64,000 bases of DNA, from the NCBI GenBank assembly GCA_037447655.1, contig JBBHKE010002024.1, positions 210,842 through 274,841 on the forward strand, written 5' to 3'. The notes below the pieces were generated by a model. It saw nothing but the letters and a program-made list of their open reading frames with translations, was not told the DNA's origin and ran no database searches. Both the position numbers and the translations under genes were made by a program. Source of the stretch: Zygnema cylindricum. Lineage: Eukaryota; Streptophyta; Zygnematophyceae; Zygnematales; Zygnemataceae. Shown piece after piece: positions 12,614 through 24,262 of the stretch. Numbering within the stretch: the first letter of the stretch is position 1; the number at the start of each line of letters is the position of its first letter.

Positions 12614-13563
12614 GGGTACGTCCCCATGTATTAAAGTATCTACTTTTCTCTGTCTTTTTGCCCTTAAATTCAGGGAACTTTGACAAAAACTTTAACCGTA
12701 CGAGAAAATCATTTTTACCAAAGTAGAGTGAACGTCAATTCATACTTTGGATGTACGGCGTGTTTGTCGTCATGTGAACTCATTTTGGCTTTTTCCCCAT
12801 TTCGACCCCCGGGCAAGAGAATCCAGCCCAAAAAAAAACTTCATCCAAAATCACCTCGAGAGGGTGATTTTAGTTCAAGTACCACCCAAACAGCGAATGA
12901 AAAACGAACCACGCACGCGCCACACGATTTGTAAAAATTTTGGACGAGGGAGAGTCCTCGCTATTTACATCCGTGCCCGTCGCGCGCTATGTACGGAAAC
13001 AAAATTGCAGGGGTCTCAGACTTCCACTTGCATTCATGGGTCCTTTGCACTATATTTTGCCGTCATTGCCTCTCCTCTCTCCCTCTCACACTATCGCTTG
13101 TATCTCACACTTTTTAGAACGAGACACGACAATATTGGCATAAATTGAAAGATCTTTGAAAATTATTTTTTTTTAAATTTTGTAGGTTTTTATTTAATGG
13201 AAAGTCGAATGAGAAAAGTAGAAAAAGCGAAATCGGGAAACCATGGCGGAAAGTTCTTGAATCCGTGACGTCGACATTGTCACAAGTGAGCTTGGCGTCA
13301 CAATGTCACCAAACCCTAAACATCTGCAATTTCATAAAAATCTAGACGTCTACAACTGTCGCTGTTTTTGTTGGCGTCACCAATCGTCCCAAGTTTCGTA
13401 GTTGCCTTCAATCGTCACAAAGTTGTACCTACGTCTACAATCGTCACATGTCAAAGTTCCGATTTCATTTTCGCACATCGGGACGCTCTTCAAAGTAGTA
13501 CGGAGAATTTCCACTACACTCCAAAATACTTTATCAAAGTACCGATTACATGGGGACGTACCC
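12614..13563. mobile_element. 950-bp PIF/Harbinger-like non-autonomous element (P)
   Basis: Terminal inverted repeats GGGTACGTCCCCATGTA at both ends, flanked by TTA at 12611-12613 and 13564-13566. It has the same length and architecture as 38933-39882, in opposite orientation. Conserved interior landmarks are a near-palindrome around 12846-12871 (AAAATCACC...GGTGATTTT), the words CCATGGCGGAAAG, GTGACGTCGACATTGTC and TCGTCACATGTC. No transposase is encoded. Confidence 0.8.
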
Positions 13564-13667
13564 TTACACAAGGCGAAATGCGCCGTGACCTTCACACTTT
13601 GCAAAATACCGCCCGGGTACTGCGGATTTTTAGGGTCATAGGGTTATTGGTTGTGTTTATTGGTTGT

Positions 13668-14564
13668 AGACGACGAATCGCTAATATGTGTTAATGTTTT
13701 TTTCGCCACTTAAAACCATAGTTTCAAAAGTAGGTGAAAGTTGGCCCATACAATATGCCTATTGTATGTAAAACAGACAATATGACCTTAAGACCCATAT
13801 TGTATTGGTCACAAAATGAAAAAAAATAGTAGCAGGGTTGAGTTGCACATCGATCGATAGAGAATTAAACGTCATGTCTAAATTTTGAAAAACATTTGGA
13901 CAATTTATTTTTTCTGTGAGTTTTGAGGTTTTTTTTTACTATAACCGTCAGATTTGGACGATCGGACGGTCGCCGATCAAAGTAGCGATCTAAGAAGATC
14001 ACATGAAAAGCCCATAACACAACTTACGATAGGACTACCTGTCATTTTAGCGTCTACAATTTTGAAGGCCACACTAAATAAAGCCTCAAATTGACCAACC
14101 AGGGTTTTTTTTTCCGTGGTTCATTCACAGTAGAAATCTTGTTAGGTTGCCCGTCCGCGTTTTTTTTTTTTTTTTCCGGGTTTTTTTTCCCGCGGAATGT
14201 CATCCTACGCCGTGTCAGTTCGCTAAAAAATTCCGTCCGGCGGCGTGCGCTGTACTATGATCATACGTCAGATTCGTACGTTCGTACAAGAGTGTGCACA
14301 ACGCACACACATACAGTATGCCTACTCTACGCGTGTTTTGTGCGCCTACCAAAGGCCTACCATAAAAACGCCTACTTTTGAACTATGCTTAAAACATCTT
14401 TTCTCCGTACACACAAGTCGAAATTTGGATCTGACGGTTGCGATTGAAAGGTACCATTCTCAGCTTCCGATTGGCGGTCTCAGTTTGAAAATTGACGTGT
14501 GTACGGAGATAGGATGTTTTTAGTGGCAAACAAATTATTAACACTAATAGCGATACACGGTGTA
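13668..14564. mobile_element. Stowaway-like element S3, split by an H1 insertion
   Basis: Left remnant ends TTTTTTCGCCACTTAAAAC at 13716. The right part resumes ATCTTTTCTCCGTACACA at 14396 and finishes ATAGCGATACACGGTGTA. Removing 13717-14395 restores the S3 sequence seen uninterrupted at 43780-44003, 45924-46146 and 44549-44762. The left terminus is degraded, so the start is approximate. Confidence 0.7.
13717..14387. mobile_element. H1 hAT-like element, 671 bp, nested
   Basis: Ends CATAGTTTCAAAAGTAGG and its complement CCTACTTTTGAACTATG, flanked by a perfect 8-bp duplication CTTAAAAC (13709-13716 and 14388-14395). It shares the blocks CAATATGCCTATTGTA and GACGATCGGACGGTCG with the copies at 35982 and 47147. 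It lacks any open transposase frame. Confidence 0.85.
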
Positions 14565-14913
14565 CTGTAAAGCCCTTGACATTATTTTAGGTGCAAGGGA
14601 TAAAATCTAGGGGGTAACCATACAGTGTCAGCGAATATAGGGTGACATATAGACTGTAGAAATGCGATATTCGATACATCGGCTAAACAGGCTGCATGAT
14701 CCGATACGGACAAAAAGAAAATTTAAAAATTGGTGCATCATATGATTCTACTTAGTACATAATACATACGCAAACTGTACCATGCAAAACATCATAAAAA
14801 TAATTAAATATTTGCTGTTGTTTAAATTAACTAATATAAGAGCAATTAATACGCCTAAAAACCCTCTGACGTGTTCTATGTTCATAACAATGTTTTTCTT
14901 GGATCATTCGATG

Positions 14914-15364
14914 GAGTGTGGTGTATCGGCAAGAAATTTATAACGATAACACCGATACCGATAGTTATCGGTTATCAAACCGTCTGGGGTCCCGATATAT
15001 CGCTGCGAGACCAACAAATTCCTTATCAGCAATAGGTGGAAAATTATAGTAGGCAATATAATAGTACTTAAAAATATACTGTATTATAATTTTTACTATA
15101 TATAGCGTGGCATTCCACGTGGAACAACCTGTTCCGTACTCTGTGTAACGGAATAACGGCGGCTTAGTACAACGGAATAAACCATACAATTGTACAGTAA
15201 GAACGGTACAATTATCGCCGATAGCTATCGGTACCGGTGTTATCGCAATTATTGGTTTTTTATCGGCGATAACACCGGTGTTGATATATCGTGCCAATAT
15301 ATCGATTGTCAACAAGCCAAAAAAAGTTTAATATCAATTAAAACCCTGCCGATACACAACACTA
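14914..15364. mobile_element. H2 hAT-like element
   Basis: Left end GAGTGTGGTGTATCGG (degraded) and right end CCGATACACAACACTA. The interior holds the ATCGG/CCGAT-rich blocks and GTTATCGGTTATC typical of the family. Flanking 8-mers no longer match, so the insertion is old or the left end has been rearranged. Confidence 0.6.
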
Positions 15365-15408
15365 GAAAATACCTTCTACACGAATCTCGAAAGTACGGAT
15401 AACTACAG

Positions 15409-15894
15409 TACACCATGAATTGCTATAAGAGTTAGGAAGTAATCAGTTAAAACACTGCTTTAAATTCTAATTGCGTTCAAGGCCCTACGCCAAAAAAAAA
15501 ATTTACTCTCATTTATCCACTAAGGCTTATTGGGTACACTTTTCCCATAGTGTAGCGGGTATAGCTTGTGTTCACATTGAACATGTGAGAACACGTTCGC
15601 CAGGTTTTCCCTTGTCTTTATCACTCGGAATCAAATCTGAATGTGCTTTTTCGTTTAGACGCTCTCACTTTCGCGTGTCGACGTTCTTATCTTACACACT
15701 TTCTGTACGATTGTACCAAATAATAAGATCGACGCATTTTGTACACTACACTGTCTAAAGTGAGTTATTAACGCTAATTAGATAATGTCCACATTGACAT
15801 AAATAAGCAATTAGAGTCACTAATTATACTTTAGATTTTGAGGGTCGAATTGGGCGAATTAGCGTCATTCACGCTAATAACGATTCACGGGGTA
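15409..15894. mobile_element. Stowaway-like element, longer variant
   Basis: Begins TACACCATGAATTGCTATAA and ends TAATAACGATTCACGGGGTA; TA at both ends. The interior contains a GTTCACATTGAACATGTGAG block that recurs near 35635 and 45290. Confidence 0.55.
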
Positions 15895-17806
15895 ATACAG
15901 TTATGTGTAAAATGTTCCATCAGGGAAGTTCATCCACATCACAGGCAACTTGTAACATACTTCCTCATTTAGAAGCCAGTCGCAAGGGTCCAGGATTTAA
16001 TTATTGAAAAGGCTGTTTCTACGACTAAATGTAAAATTTCTTCCAATGTTCCTTAAGCTTGAAAAGTTAGGAGTTTCTAGTGTGGACTCTGGTTCCAGAG
16101 CTCTCTTAGCTTACTGTAAGGAAACTCTACATTAACTAAGTGTGCGCTTCCACATCCACCCTTAATTGACTCTCCGGCCTGCTTCGGTGACTGTAATTCC
16201 CATGCCATCCAACTGCTTCATTGCTAGCATGGGGGAGACAAATCAGACACTTCACACTATTTGGGATGCTATTGCAACAAAACTCACCCTAACAAACTAT
16301 TTATTCTACCTCAACCATTTCTTCAACTGCAAGGCTTTGGACATTTGTTTCCACGTTGGATAGATAATATAACTGAAAAGTGGTGCCTCTTGTAATTCAA
16401 GCAATATTTGTTTTAGCAAACCCTACTAGATTTTGTAAAGAAGGTTTTAAGCAATAGCATGTCTGTAGCATGATCATCAATACCAAGATCGAGCTGTTAC
16501 ACAGAACTTTTAGATAGTAGTTCACATATTAGAGCGTTGTTTAAGACAATCCACTGAACTTAATTCAACACCTGCCTTCATGTCTTGAAGTTTAAAATGG
16601 TTCATTTTCACTTACGCTTCGATATTCTTTCCTTTTAGAATGGCTCATTTTCACTTTGGATGCCAGCTACTCCACACCTGTACTCAGGGTAGTTTACCAT
16701 CACGCTTTTTTTCTATCGAATGGCGACTATACAATATTGCTAAATATTAGGCACACTTTCGAAGCCGCTTCAGTTCCTGGTCAAATAAGTCACCACACTA
16801 TTGAAGAAAATCTCAGAGTATCGACAAAATAAAAAACCCAGAAAGTACAAAACCCACCACCGCATCGTAAAACATGTTCTCCAACAATTTTGAGATGTCC
16901 CCATGTCAGCTCTTGGGAAAACATCCAAACTGATACCAACAAATATACATATATGAACAAATCAGCTGATAGATACTCAGGATAATATCATCAACCGCCC
17001 AAGAGGAAGAGGGGGAGTGAGAGGGAGAGGGAGAGTGAGAGGGAGAGAGAATGAAAGGGAGACAAGGGAGGATAAGATGACATAGGAGACCAGGATGGGA
17101 GAGGAAGTGTTGGGGAGAAGAGTGGAAAGTGAGAGCGACAGGAGGAGCGGAAGGGAAAACCATCAGGTTTCTAACAATGCATTTAAGAAAAACTGATGAT
17201 GAAAAACTGATAATGTAACAAAACTTCTAAATAATTACTTCCTACCGTAAATTCAAAACATGGAACAACCAGAAAATTAGGCAAAAGCTAGACCAACATC
17301 ACATTTTTTCTCTCCCTCTCCCTCTCATAACCCCACAACTTGACACACCTACCATTTTATATATTTAAGATGTCAACCAAAAAACCATACAACAGTCCAC
17401 AAATTCAAGAACACAACAACATCCAAAAAGAACAAGAAAAAAAAAGAAACATAAATTAAATCCATTAATAATGTACAAGAAAAACGGATAGGGGAAGCTC
17501 ACAAACCGTAATCCTTTTTTGCAAAGTATACAAAAGAAGGATGATCAACCCAATATCCGGTCAAAACAACCATATTTTTCACATTTAGTTGTATTCAGAA
17601 TATACGAAGTCACCAAGTTTATTTACCCAACTTAGCAAAGTAAAAAATGTGCAAGAAAACTGCTTCAACAAATTTAACAATGGAGAAAGAGTCTCACTCT
17701 TTTAACCCAGAATACTCGCAATGGATATTTGGGATTGTATCCATGACCTTAGAAAAAAAAAGTATCAATGAAGATTGGGCTTTAAATCGAAGACCCGAAA
17801 AAAGTT
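15895..17806. other. Intergenic region downstream of the ferredoxin gene
   Basis: No supported gene. It is unique-looking AT-rich DNA with a purine tract (17001-17155, GAGGGAGAGG units) and a shorter CT tract near 17307-17330. It should include the 3' untranslated region of the ferredoxin gene ending at 17807. Frames of 65 to 85 codons here resemble nothing known. Confidence 0.5.
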
Positions 17807-20800
17807 TCAATGAGGTTTGGGTTTATACCCGTCGACTGCGAAGTTCCTCGTTGCCGCTGGGAGAGCCAATCGGAGACCATCGAGGTCCTTCTTCGCTATC
17901 ACTTGACACCCTAACCTCGAACTGCAACAAGCAAAGTAGAAAAGAAAGTTTTTCAAAAAGGGAGGTCATCCAATTTCCAAAGAGGGGAGTCATCGAAACT
18001 GCATGGGATTACGTGAGACAGATGGAAAACAAAAAAAGAGAAAAAAATCAAACTGTCGTAGAAAAGAAAGTTCTACAAAAAAAGGGGATCATTGAACCAT
18101 GTCCATGTGAGAAAAATGAAAAACAAGAGGTAAAGAAACACAAGAGAAACATAATAATGATCTGTGAATTACAAAGGTGAAGCAGCAAAGAAACTGTAAA
18201 TTACTAATGACAAAACCATGGGAAAAAAAAACAGATCTCGAAGGTTTGACCTGTGAGAACCCTTACGTTTCTGTAAGTCCAAAGGCAAGGTCCAACATGT
18301 CGTTCTCTTCGTCTGTCGGTTCTGGAAGTTTTTTGTAATAATCTTCATCCTGTCCGTACAAAATCAAACAAAATATAAACCCATTGGGAGTCTAGTTGTG
18401 TCATATCCACCTAAGATTCGCATTAGGAAAAACGGTGTTTATTTATGTGGTTGTTTCCTTAATTATCAGCTTTTCTTAAGACAAAAACCATTGCCATGCT
18501 TTTCCTAAATACATAAAAGAGCTCAGTTTAAACACAGCCTTAAAAAAAACCTCAGTTTTTTGTGTCTGCGAAACCCTTCGATTATTAAATTCAGGAGGAC
18601 AAGAAAACCAAAAACTGAAACTACACAGTGAATCCTAACGAGCGTTAAGAAATAATACTTAGGACAGTTTGTTTAAATGATTTTAAAACCAGTCCAAATG
18701 CCTGATCAATTGTGAATCCCAAACAAAATTTGCAGAAAACAAAAAAGAGAAATGTTCTGATGACAAATGAGAACGTGAACGAATTTATGTTAATGGCACT
18801 GATGCTAATTCCAGTGTGCTCCCAGAAAGTCAGCTATGGAAATACCGCAAGTGGCAAAAAAAATTTAGCAAAGTTTTTAACTCAAAGTTTCACTGGGAAA
18901 CAAAAAGCTGATAGACTTTGCAAATGCTGTACGGATCCTTTCAGTTGTATTCCTTACTGGAGAAAAAAGAATACAGATACTTTATAGAATCCGCGAAATA
19001 CGACAAACATCTGTCCAAATATGTAAGAAACACAGTCCAGTTCAAGTACAGAATGGAAAATTGAACGAGATCAAACCAAAAAACTCCTCCAGAAAGTGAA
19101 GTATGAAACAAAGTGAAAAGTGAAGGAAAAAATGGAGCTCTAAAACAGGAGGTGACAAAAAAATGATGTGAAAAAGGCTGGATGCATGGATGTGAAAAAT
19201 GATGCACTGGAAAGATTGTAACATGGAAAAAGGGAGGCGGAAGGAGAGGGAGAGGTGGAAGGAGGAAAAAACAGTAAATATCTTCCAAAACAAATTTAAA
19301 GATATCAACTGAAATATTTCCATAAGTAACTTGTAACACTAAAAACCCTCAGCACAGGATACCAAACAGCACAAAATTCTGACAAAAGAAACATTACAAC
19401 TCTGAATGAACTCGGATTCTTGAGAACACAATTTTGAAAGAAGAAAAAAAAGTGGAAGCAAATTGAAAATTTATGAAAAAAAAAATAGAAAGACTTGAAA
19501 GAAATACTTACCATAATGATTACATGGCAGGTGGAGCACGCCAAAGATCCTTCACACGCTCCTGTTCCAATTAAAAAAAAAAACATAAAAGCATGAAAAA
19601 AAGGTTCATGGCAGTTTTGTGCTTTTTTTGACGCAGAAATGAAAAAATCAAAAAGTTGTACATTGAATGGACAAAATCAGGCTGGTAGGAAAAATTAAAC
19701 CCAAAAAGAAAGATATAAATTAAATCAAATAAAACAGGAATTACACCGGCTTGGGCTTTCAAATACAACAGAAGTCGACACAATAAGAAAAACAGAAAGG
19801 GTTCAGAAAGAAAAAATTCAGACAGCAAAAACGGCAACTAAAAAAAAGAAGAAAGAAAATAAGAACTCAATTCATGTAAATTGGATTAGACAAACAGAGG
19901 AAAGCTTTAGAATCAACAGCATAAAAACATTGAAAATCATAATAGAGATCTCGCATTTTTTTTTTGCAATGTAGATGCAAAGCGAAACTCCTCAGTCAAA
20001 ATGAAATGACTTGGAAGCATTAAAAGCACCTAAGGGTCCATGTTTGGACACATGGTGCCCTTTCCTTACAACGGAAATGGAAGGAAGGGATGAGATGTGC
20101 CCAAAAAATAGCCCTAAAAAATAAAAAAAGGGAGATGTGCACACCATAGAAAAAGGTACCAAGAATTCAGAAAAACATTATCAAGAATAGTAATAATCAT
20201 AATAATAACAAAAAAAAACAAAAATGATAGCAATAACTTATAATAATAATTATAAAAAGAAGTATGATAATAATAAAAGCAATGAAATGAGAGGAAGAAC
20301 TGCAAGTGAAAAGGACTAATTTACGCACATCACTACTGACCATCACAAAACGCTAAAAACTCTCAAAAAGTTGAAAAAAACACTAAAAATGCAAAGAACC
20401 TTAAACCCATAAAAAAAAACCATAAATAAAACCGAAAAAGGCCACCTGAGAAAATTTGAAGACCCACCTTCGAGATCAATATCGTTATCATGGGCAGCTT
20501 CCAGCATTGATTGCCCCTCTGGAACTGAAATGGTTTTTTCTTCCCCATTTTTATTCACAAATGTTACGTTTATTCTGCAAAATTGAGGGAAAATAATAAA
20601 AACAAAAAAATAATTGATCAAATCAACGATGAAATACTCCCGGATGACTTGAAAAGGAGAAAATATATAAAACAGTAGAAAACAAAACACCAAAAAAAAA
20701 CAAACATTTGAAAATTCGACGTAAAACCAGGATCGGAATAATACTTTTTTCAGGTAATAAATCAATGACATAATTATATTCAATAAAAGAAAACATATAA

Positions 20801-21556
20801 GTAATGATGAAAAACAACAAAGCGAAAGAGCCAAAAAAAAGAGGATAACAAAAACGAGAGATAAAGCGAAGGAAAAAATAAATTCTAAAAAACACAATAA
20901 TAAAGTAAAACCACGAAAGTGCAGACAGCATAGTTTCCACTTTGATTTACTTGCAAAAAACAATTCAAAAAATATAAAAGAGGATGATAAGTTAAAGAGG
21001 AATCTACCAACGTTTCTGCCCCCTTTGGAATTTCACTGTGGCTGAAACTTCTTGAAAATAATGATTTTCCATAATCTGAACAAAAAAAAGTAGAAAAAGC
21101 ACGCCAGTTTTACTCCTTGATAAAGAGATAACGGAGGTATTTCCCCCCCTCTCCCCATCTAAAAAACAGAAAAAAAAGAAAAAAGAAAAAAAGAAAAAGG
21201 AAACCATGTGCAGAAATGAAACACAGTAAATTTCGACTTCGGAAAATAAAAATAGAAAGTAGAATAAAAATATATGTACCTAAGGAAAAAACAGGTCGAG
21301 AAGAATAAGAAAAATGGTTTTCTTTCATCAGCGGAAAAAAATGAGAAGATGAAGTTGACCGGATTTTTGAAAAATCAATAGGAATGTCAGAAAAATTTCT
21401 CTCTCTGCTAAATTGACAGCCACTTTGTGATAAAAAATACTCGTCACTTCGAGATTTACCACAAGATGCATCAGAGAAAAACCTCCGATTCATTTCCCGT
21501 TTATTTATAAAAAGACGTCTCCATGATTCTGTTAAGACTTTAGAGCAACTCTTCAT
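17807..21556 (-). CDS. MFDX: Mitochondrial [2Fe-2S] ferredoxin (adrenodoxin type)
   Basis: Complete gene, six exons in translation order: 21280-21556, 21012-21075, 20468-20574, 19512-19561, 18267-18349, 17807-17921; 696 nt, 231 residues. The ferredoxin donates electrons from NADPH-adrenodoxin reductase for mitochondrial Fe-S cluster assembly and, in plants, biotin synthesis. Residues 1-113 form an Arg/Ser-rich presequence with few acids at its start (KVLTESWRRLFINK). The ferredoxin fold runs from TINVTFVNKNG (114 on). Cluster ligands are Cys152, Cys158, Cys161 (ACEGSLACSTC) and Cys199 (SRLGCQV). The conserved acidic partner-binding segment EPTDEENDMLD and the C-terminus DGYKPKPH match plant mitochondrial ferredoxins. 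Exon 2 must end at a weak donor (AAC/GTTGGT); the stronger GTAGAT four bases on breaks the frame. Introns are strongly T-rich on the coding strand. Confidence 0.92.
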
Positions 21557-21567
21557 TTGGTTTTTCA

Positions 21568-21908
21568 GAAGAGGGAGGGGGAGGGTGAAGAGAGAGGAGA
21601 GGGGGGGGAGGGAGCGTGAGAGGGAGAAGAGAAAACGAGAGGGAGGGGGAAAGGGAGAGGGAGAAGTCGAGAAAACGAGAGGGAGAGGAGAGGGAGAAGT
21701 CGAGAAAACGAGAGGGAGAGGAGAGGGAGAGGGAAAGGGAGAGGGAGAGGAGAGGTAGGGGGAGAGAGAGAGGGATGGGGGAAGGGAAGAGAGGACAGAA
21801 GAGGAGAGAAGAGAAAAAGGAGGAAGGTAGGGATTAAAAAGGGAGGAAGGAAGGGAAGAAAAGAGGAGGGAAGGATGGAAGGGTAGTGAGGAAGAGAGGA
21901 CGAAAAAG
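21568..21908. repeat. 340-bp purine tract just upstream of the ferredoxin start
   Basis: Almost unbroken G/A sequence on the + strand, with 35- to 40-bp internal repeats around GAGAAGTCGAGAAAACGAGA. On the ferredoxin coding strand it is a CT-rich tract beginning about 12 bp before the ATG, so it probably lies in the 5' leader or core promoter. It keeps the frame open upstream, so the ORF extension there is spurious. Confidence 0.8.
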
Positions 21909-23686
21909 ATCAGTAGGGGAGTACACGTGTACAACAAACAGAAAATATAACCTCGAAACAGAGAAGCGACTGAATGTCAGGGAAATATGACCATTGGTCA
22001 TATTCTATAATTTGTAGCATTGTACAGTACAGTAGTACTCGCCAGGAGAGCGTATCCGTACATGGCGGCTGCAAAGCCCTGTTTTGTTTATGCTGGTCAG
22101 AGGTTTGCTCTGAACCCCGCCACAAGGTACTAGAAATCTATGTTTTAGAGAAGGAAAGAAATTGATCTTCCAGTTCAAGTTTAACTCTTAGTTCGAATCG
22201 ATGGGATTGAAAGGTTGATACATGGAGAACTTGACGACAAAAGATACGGGTGAACTCCAAAATAGGCTGGTCCAATTATATTGCGTGAAACGTCATAGGT
22301 TGGACATTATTACTTTCTAGTGAACGCATCGCGATTTGCAACATATTATGGACCGTCCATACAGACCATCGGACGGTTTTACAAAACCTACAACATCAGA
22401 AACAATTGTACAGCATAAATGATTAAATGCAATCAATACGAAAACATCAAAGTCCGTACGCAGCTGAGAATAGTTCGAACATTAAACCTTGTAACGTGAT
22501 TCCGTGACCTTCTACTGTCAATGTAGACGATGAAGCATACAAATTTGAAATTTCAATTTTGTCTCGAACGGTCATGTTCTTGGTCATCTATTATGTGTTC
22601 TTGCCCTCGTCACTCCCTCTATTTCGAACAAAGATCTCTATGTTCTTGCCCCTATCATTCCTCGTTTGGTGATTTCCTTCCAGTCGAGTCTCTTTGGAGC
22701 CAACGTGTTATCTTCCTCCAACAACCTTGACATTTCTTTTTCTCCTCCTCTATTTCAAACCGTGTTTTGCAGATCCATTAGTTAAAGTACGGTTAGATGG
22801 GCGCCGTCACTCAATCTTAGCTGCTTGATGTGCTTCCTCAAACAATTTCCTTGCCCATACGCTCTCTTATTCGTGCCTTTATATTGGAGTTACAATGTCG
22901 CTTACAATTATTATTTTACCCTTTGGTACAAACGGCGCCAATTCACCACTTCTCCCTGGTCTAGGCTTGAACTCCCTACCTGCGCTTAATTGGCTCTAGT
23001 TTTTTCAGTGCGTTTTACCGTGCGGGTCTAGGTTGGCACTTTGTTATCGGTTACTACATAGCTATTTAGTTTGTTCGGCTCTATTTGTGTGCTTGGAAAT
23101 ATGTGTAGGGTTCGACGTATGGAAGTACGGACAGGACCAAAAAGTGAGACGTGCGGACAAGTCGGTCAACAAGACTTGACCGACGTAAGAAAACGTACGA
23201 ACAAGACAAAAAATATCCTACGCTAAATGTCCTGTAACAGGTCTTACACGATTGGACTCCTTTTACGAGACAAGTTGTGTTATTGGCCTGTTTCCATAGT
23301 CTCATTTTGATGTTTCCTTCTTTTTTCACATCTTTATTTTGTTGTTTTAGCTTGTCATTTGATTTCACAGCGGTTTCAATTGTAATTTGGCCTTGTGTGG
23401 CATTTTCACCTTCGTTTTGCCTTTTATCTCACTCTTGTAATTTCGTTATTTGACTTTTTATACCAAACAGTCTACTTTATCTAATGTCTCCTAATTAGTC
23501 AGGCAATTTATTGTATCTAATACGCAGGGATTAGTATGCGTAGCACATGAGTGGATTGTATGTTCCAACCCACACTGTTTATGCAAAAAAAAAAAAAAAA
23601 AAGAACGGTGTGAATGGTTGCACGAAGGAAATTGTTTCCTCCCTTCCAAACACGGATGGACTAAAGAAATGGCAAGTAGCAATTAT
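21909..23686. other. Intergenic, no gene seen
   Basis: Upstream of the ferredoxin gene. Composition is near genome average and no family was recognised on either strand. A duplicated phrase (ATGTTCTTG followed by CCC-rich text near 22575-22660) suggests decayed repeats. Confidence 0.4.
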
Positions 23687-23998
23687 TAGTGTTGTATATT
23701 GAGTAGGTTTTGCCGAAGATCAAAATTTATTGAGTAGGTGCCTTCTTGAGGGGTCTCGTTCACCAATGTACCGATATTAATGTATCGTATTCACCAATAA
23801 TCCCGATATATCGGTGCACAGAATTCCCAGCCAATCAAATGTTCGGAAACCGTACTATATCCAGTCAATTACCGTCAGTTATTGAATTATCAACATTTAT
23901 TTCCAAACTCAATAAACATCAGATTTTCAAGGTTGTGGTATCTATAACTACGGGAAATGTGATATACTGACCTGGAATCTGCTCTATATACAACACTA
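23687..23998. mobile_element. H2 hAT-like element, 312 bp, diverged
   Basis: Ends TAGTGTTGTATATT and TATATACAACACTA, flanked by GCAATTAT (23679-23686) and GCATTTAA (23999-24006), 6 of 8 identical. The interior still carries CCGATATATCGGTG. Confidence 0.65.
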
Positions 23999-24262
23999 GC
24001 ATTTAAGACAAATACAGTGGGTGAAAAGTTGACACATAAAACTAGCAGTCTCCGACAAACAACGCTACTACAGGCACCACTGGACTTTTGGTGAAACAAT
24101 CTATACATTAATTCATTTATGAAATCAACATCTCTACCGTTCCTAATTCTAAAACAACAATGTAATAAGCCACATCATCCCTTTTGATTTTGTCGACTTC
24201 TGCGTACGGACTATATAAAGAGCCAAAAAAAAACAGCATTGCAATCATATAATGAGCTTCAC

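Noticed and set aside
17647-18180. 177-codon + frame
   Set aside because: Antisense to the last ferredoxin exon and intron; the - strand gives a perfect ferredoxin C-terminus.
20343-20963. 206-codon - strand frame around a ferredoxin exon
   Set aside because: Only 20468-20574 is coding; the rest is T-rich intron read through, giving Phe/Leu-rich text.
21557-21937. N-terminal extension of the ferredoxin frame (SPSPLPLVFSTSP)
   Set aside because: It is translation of the CT tract; the first ATG after it starts a normal mitochondrial presequence.
22140-22210. Possible tRNA T-loop (GTTCGAATC)
   Set aside because: No matching acceptor, D or anticodon arms around it.
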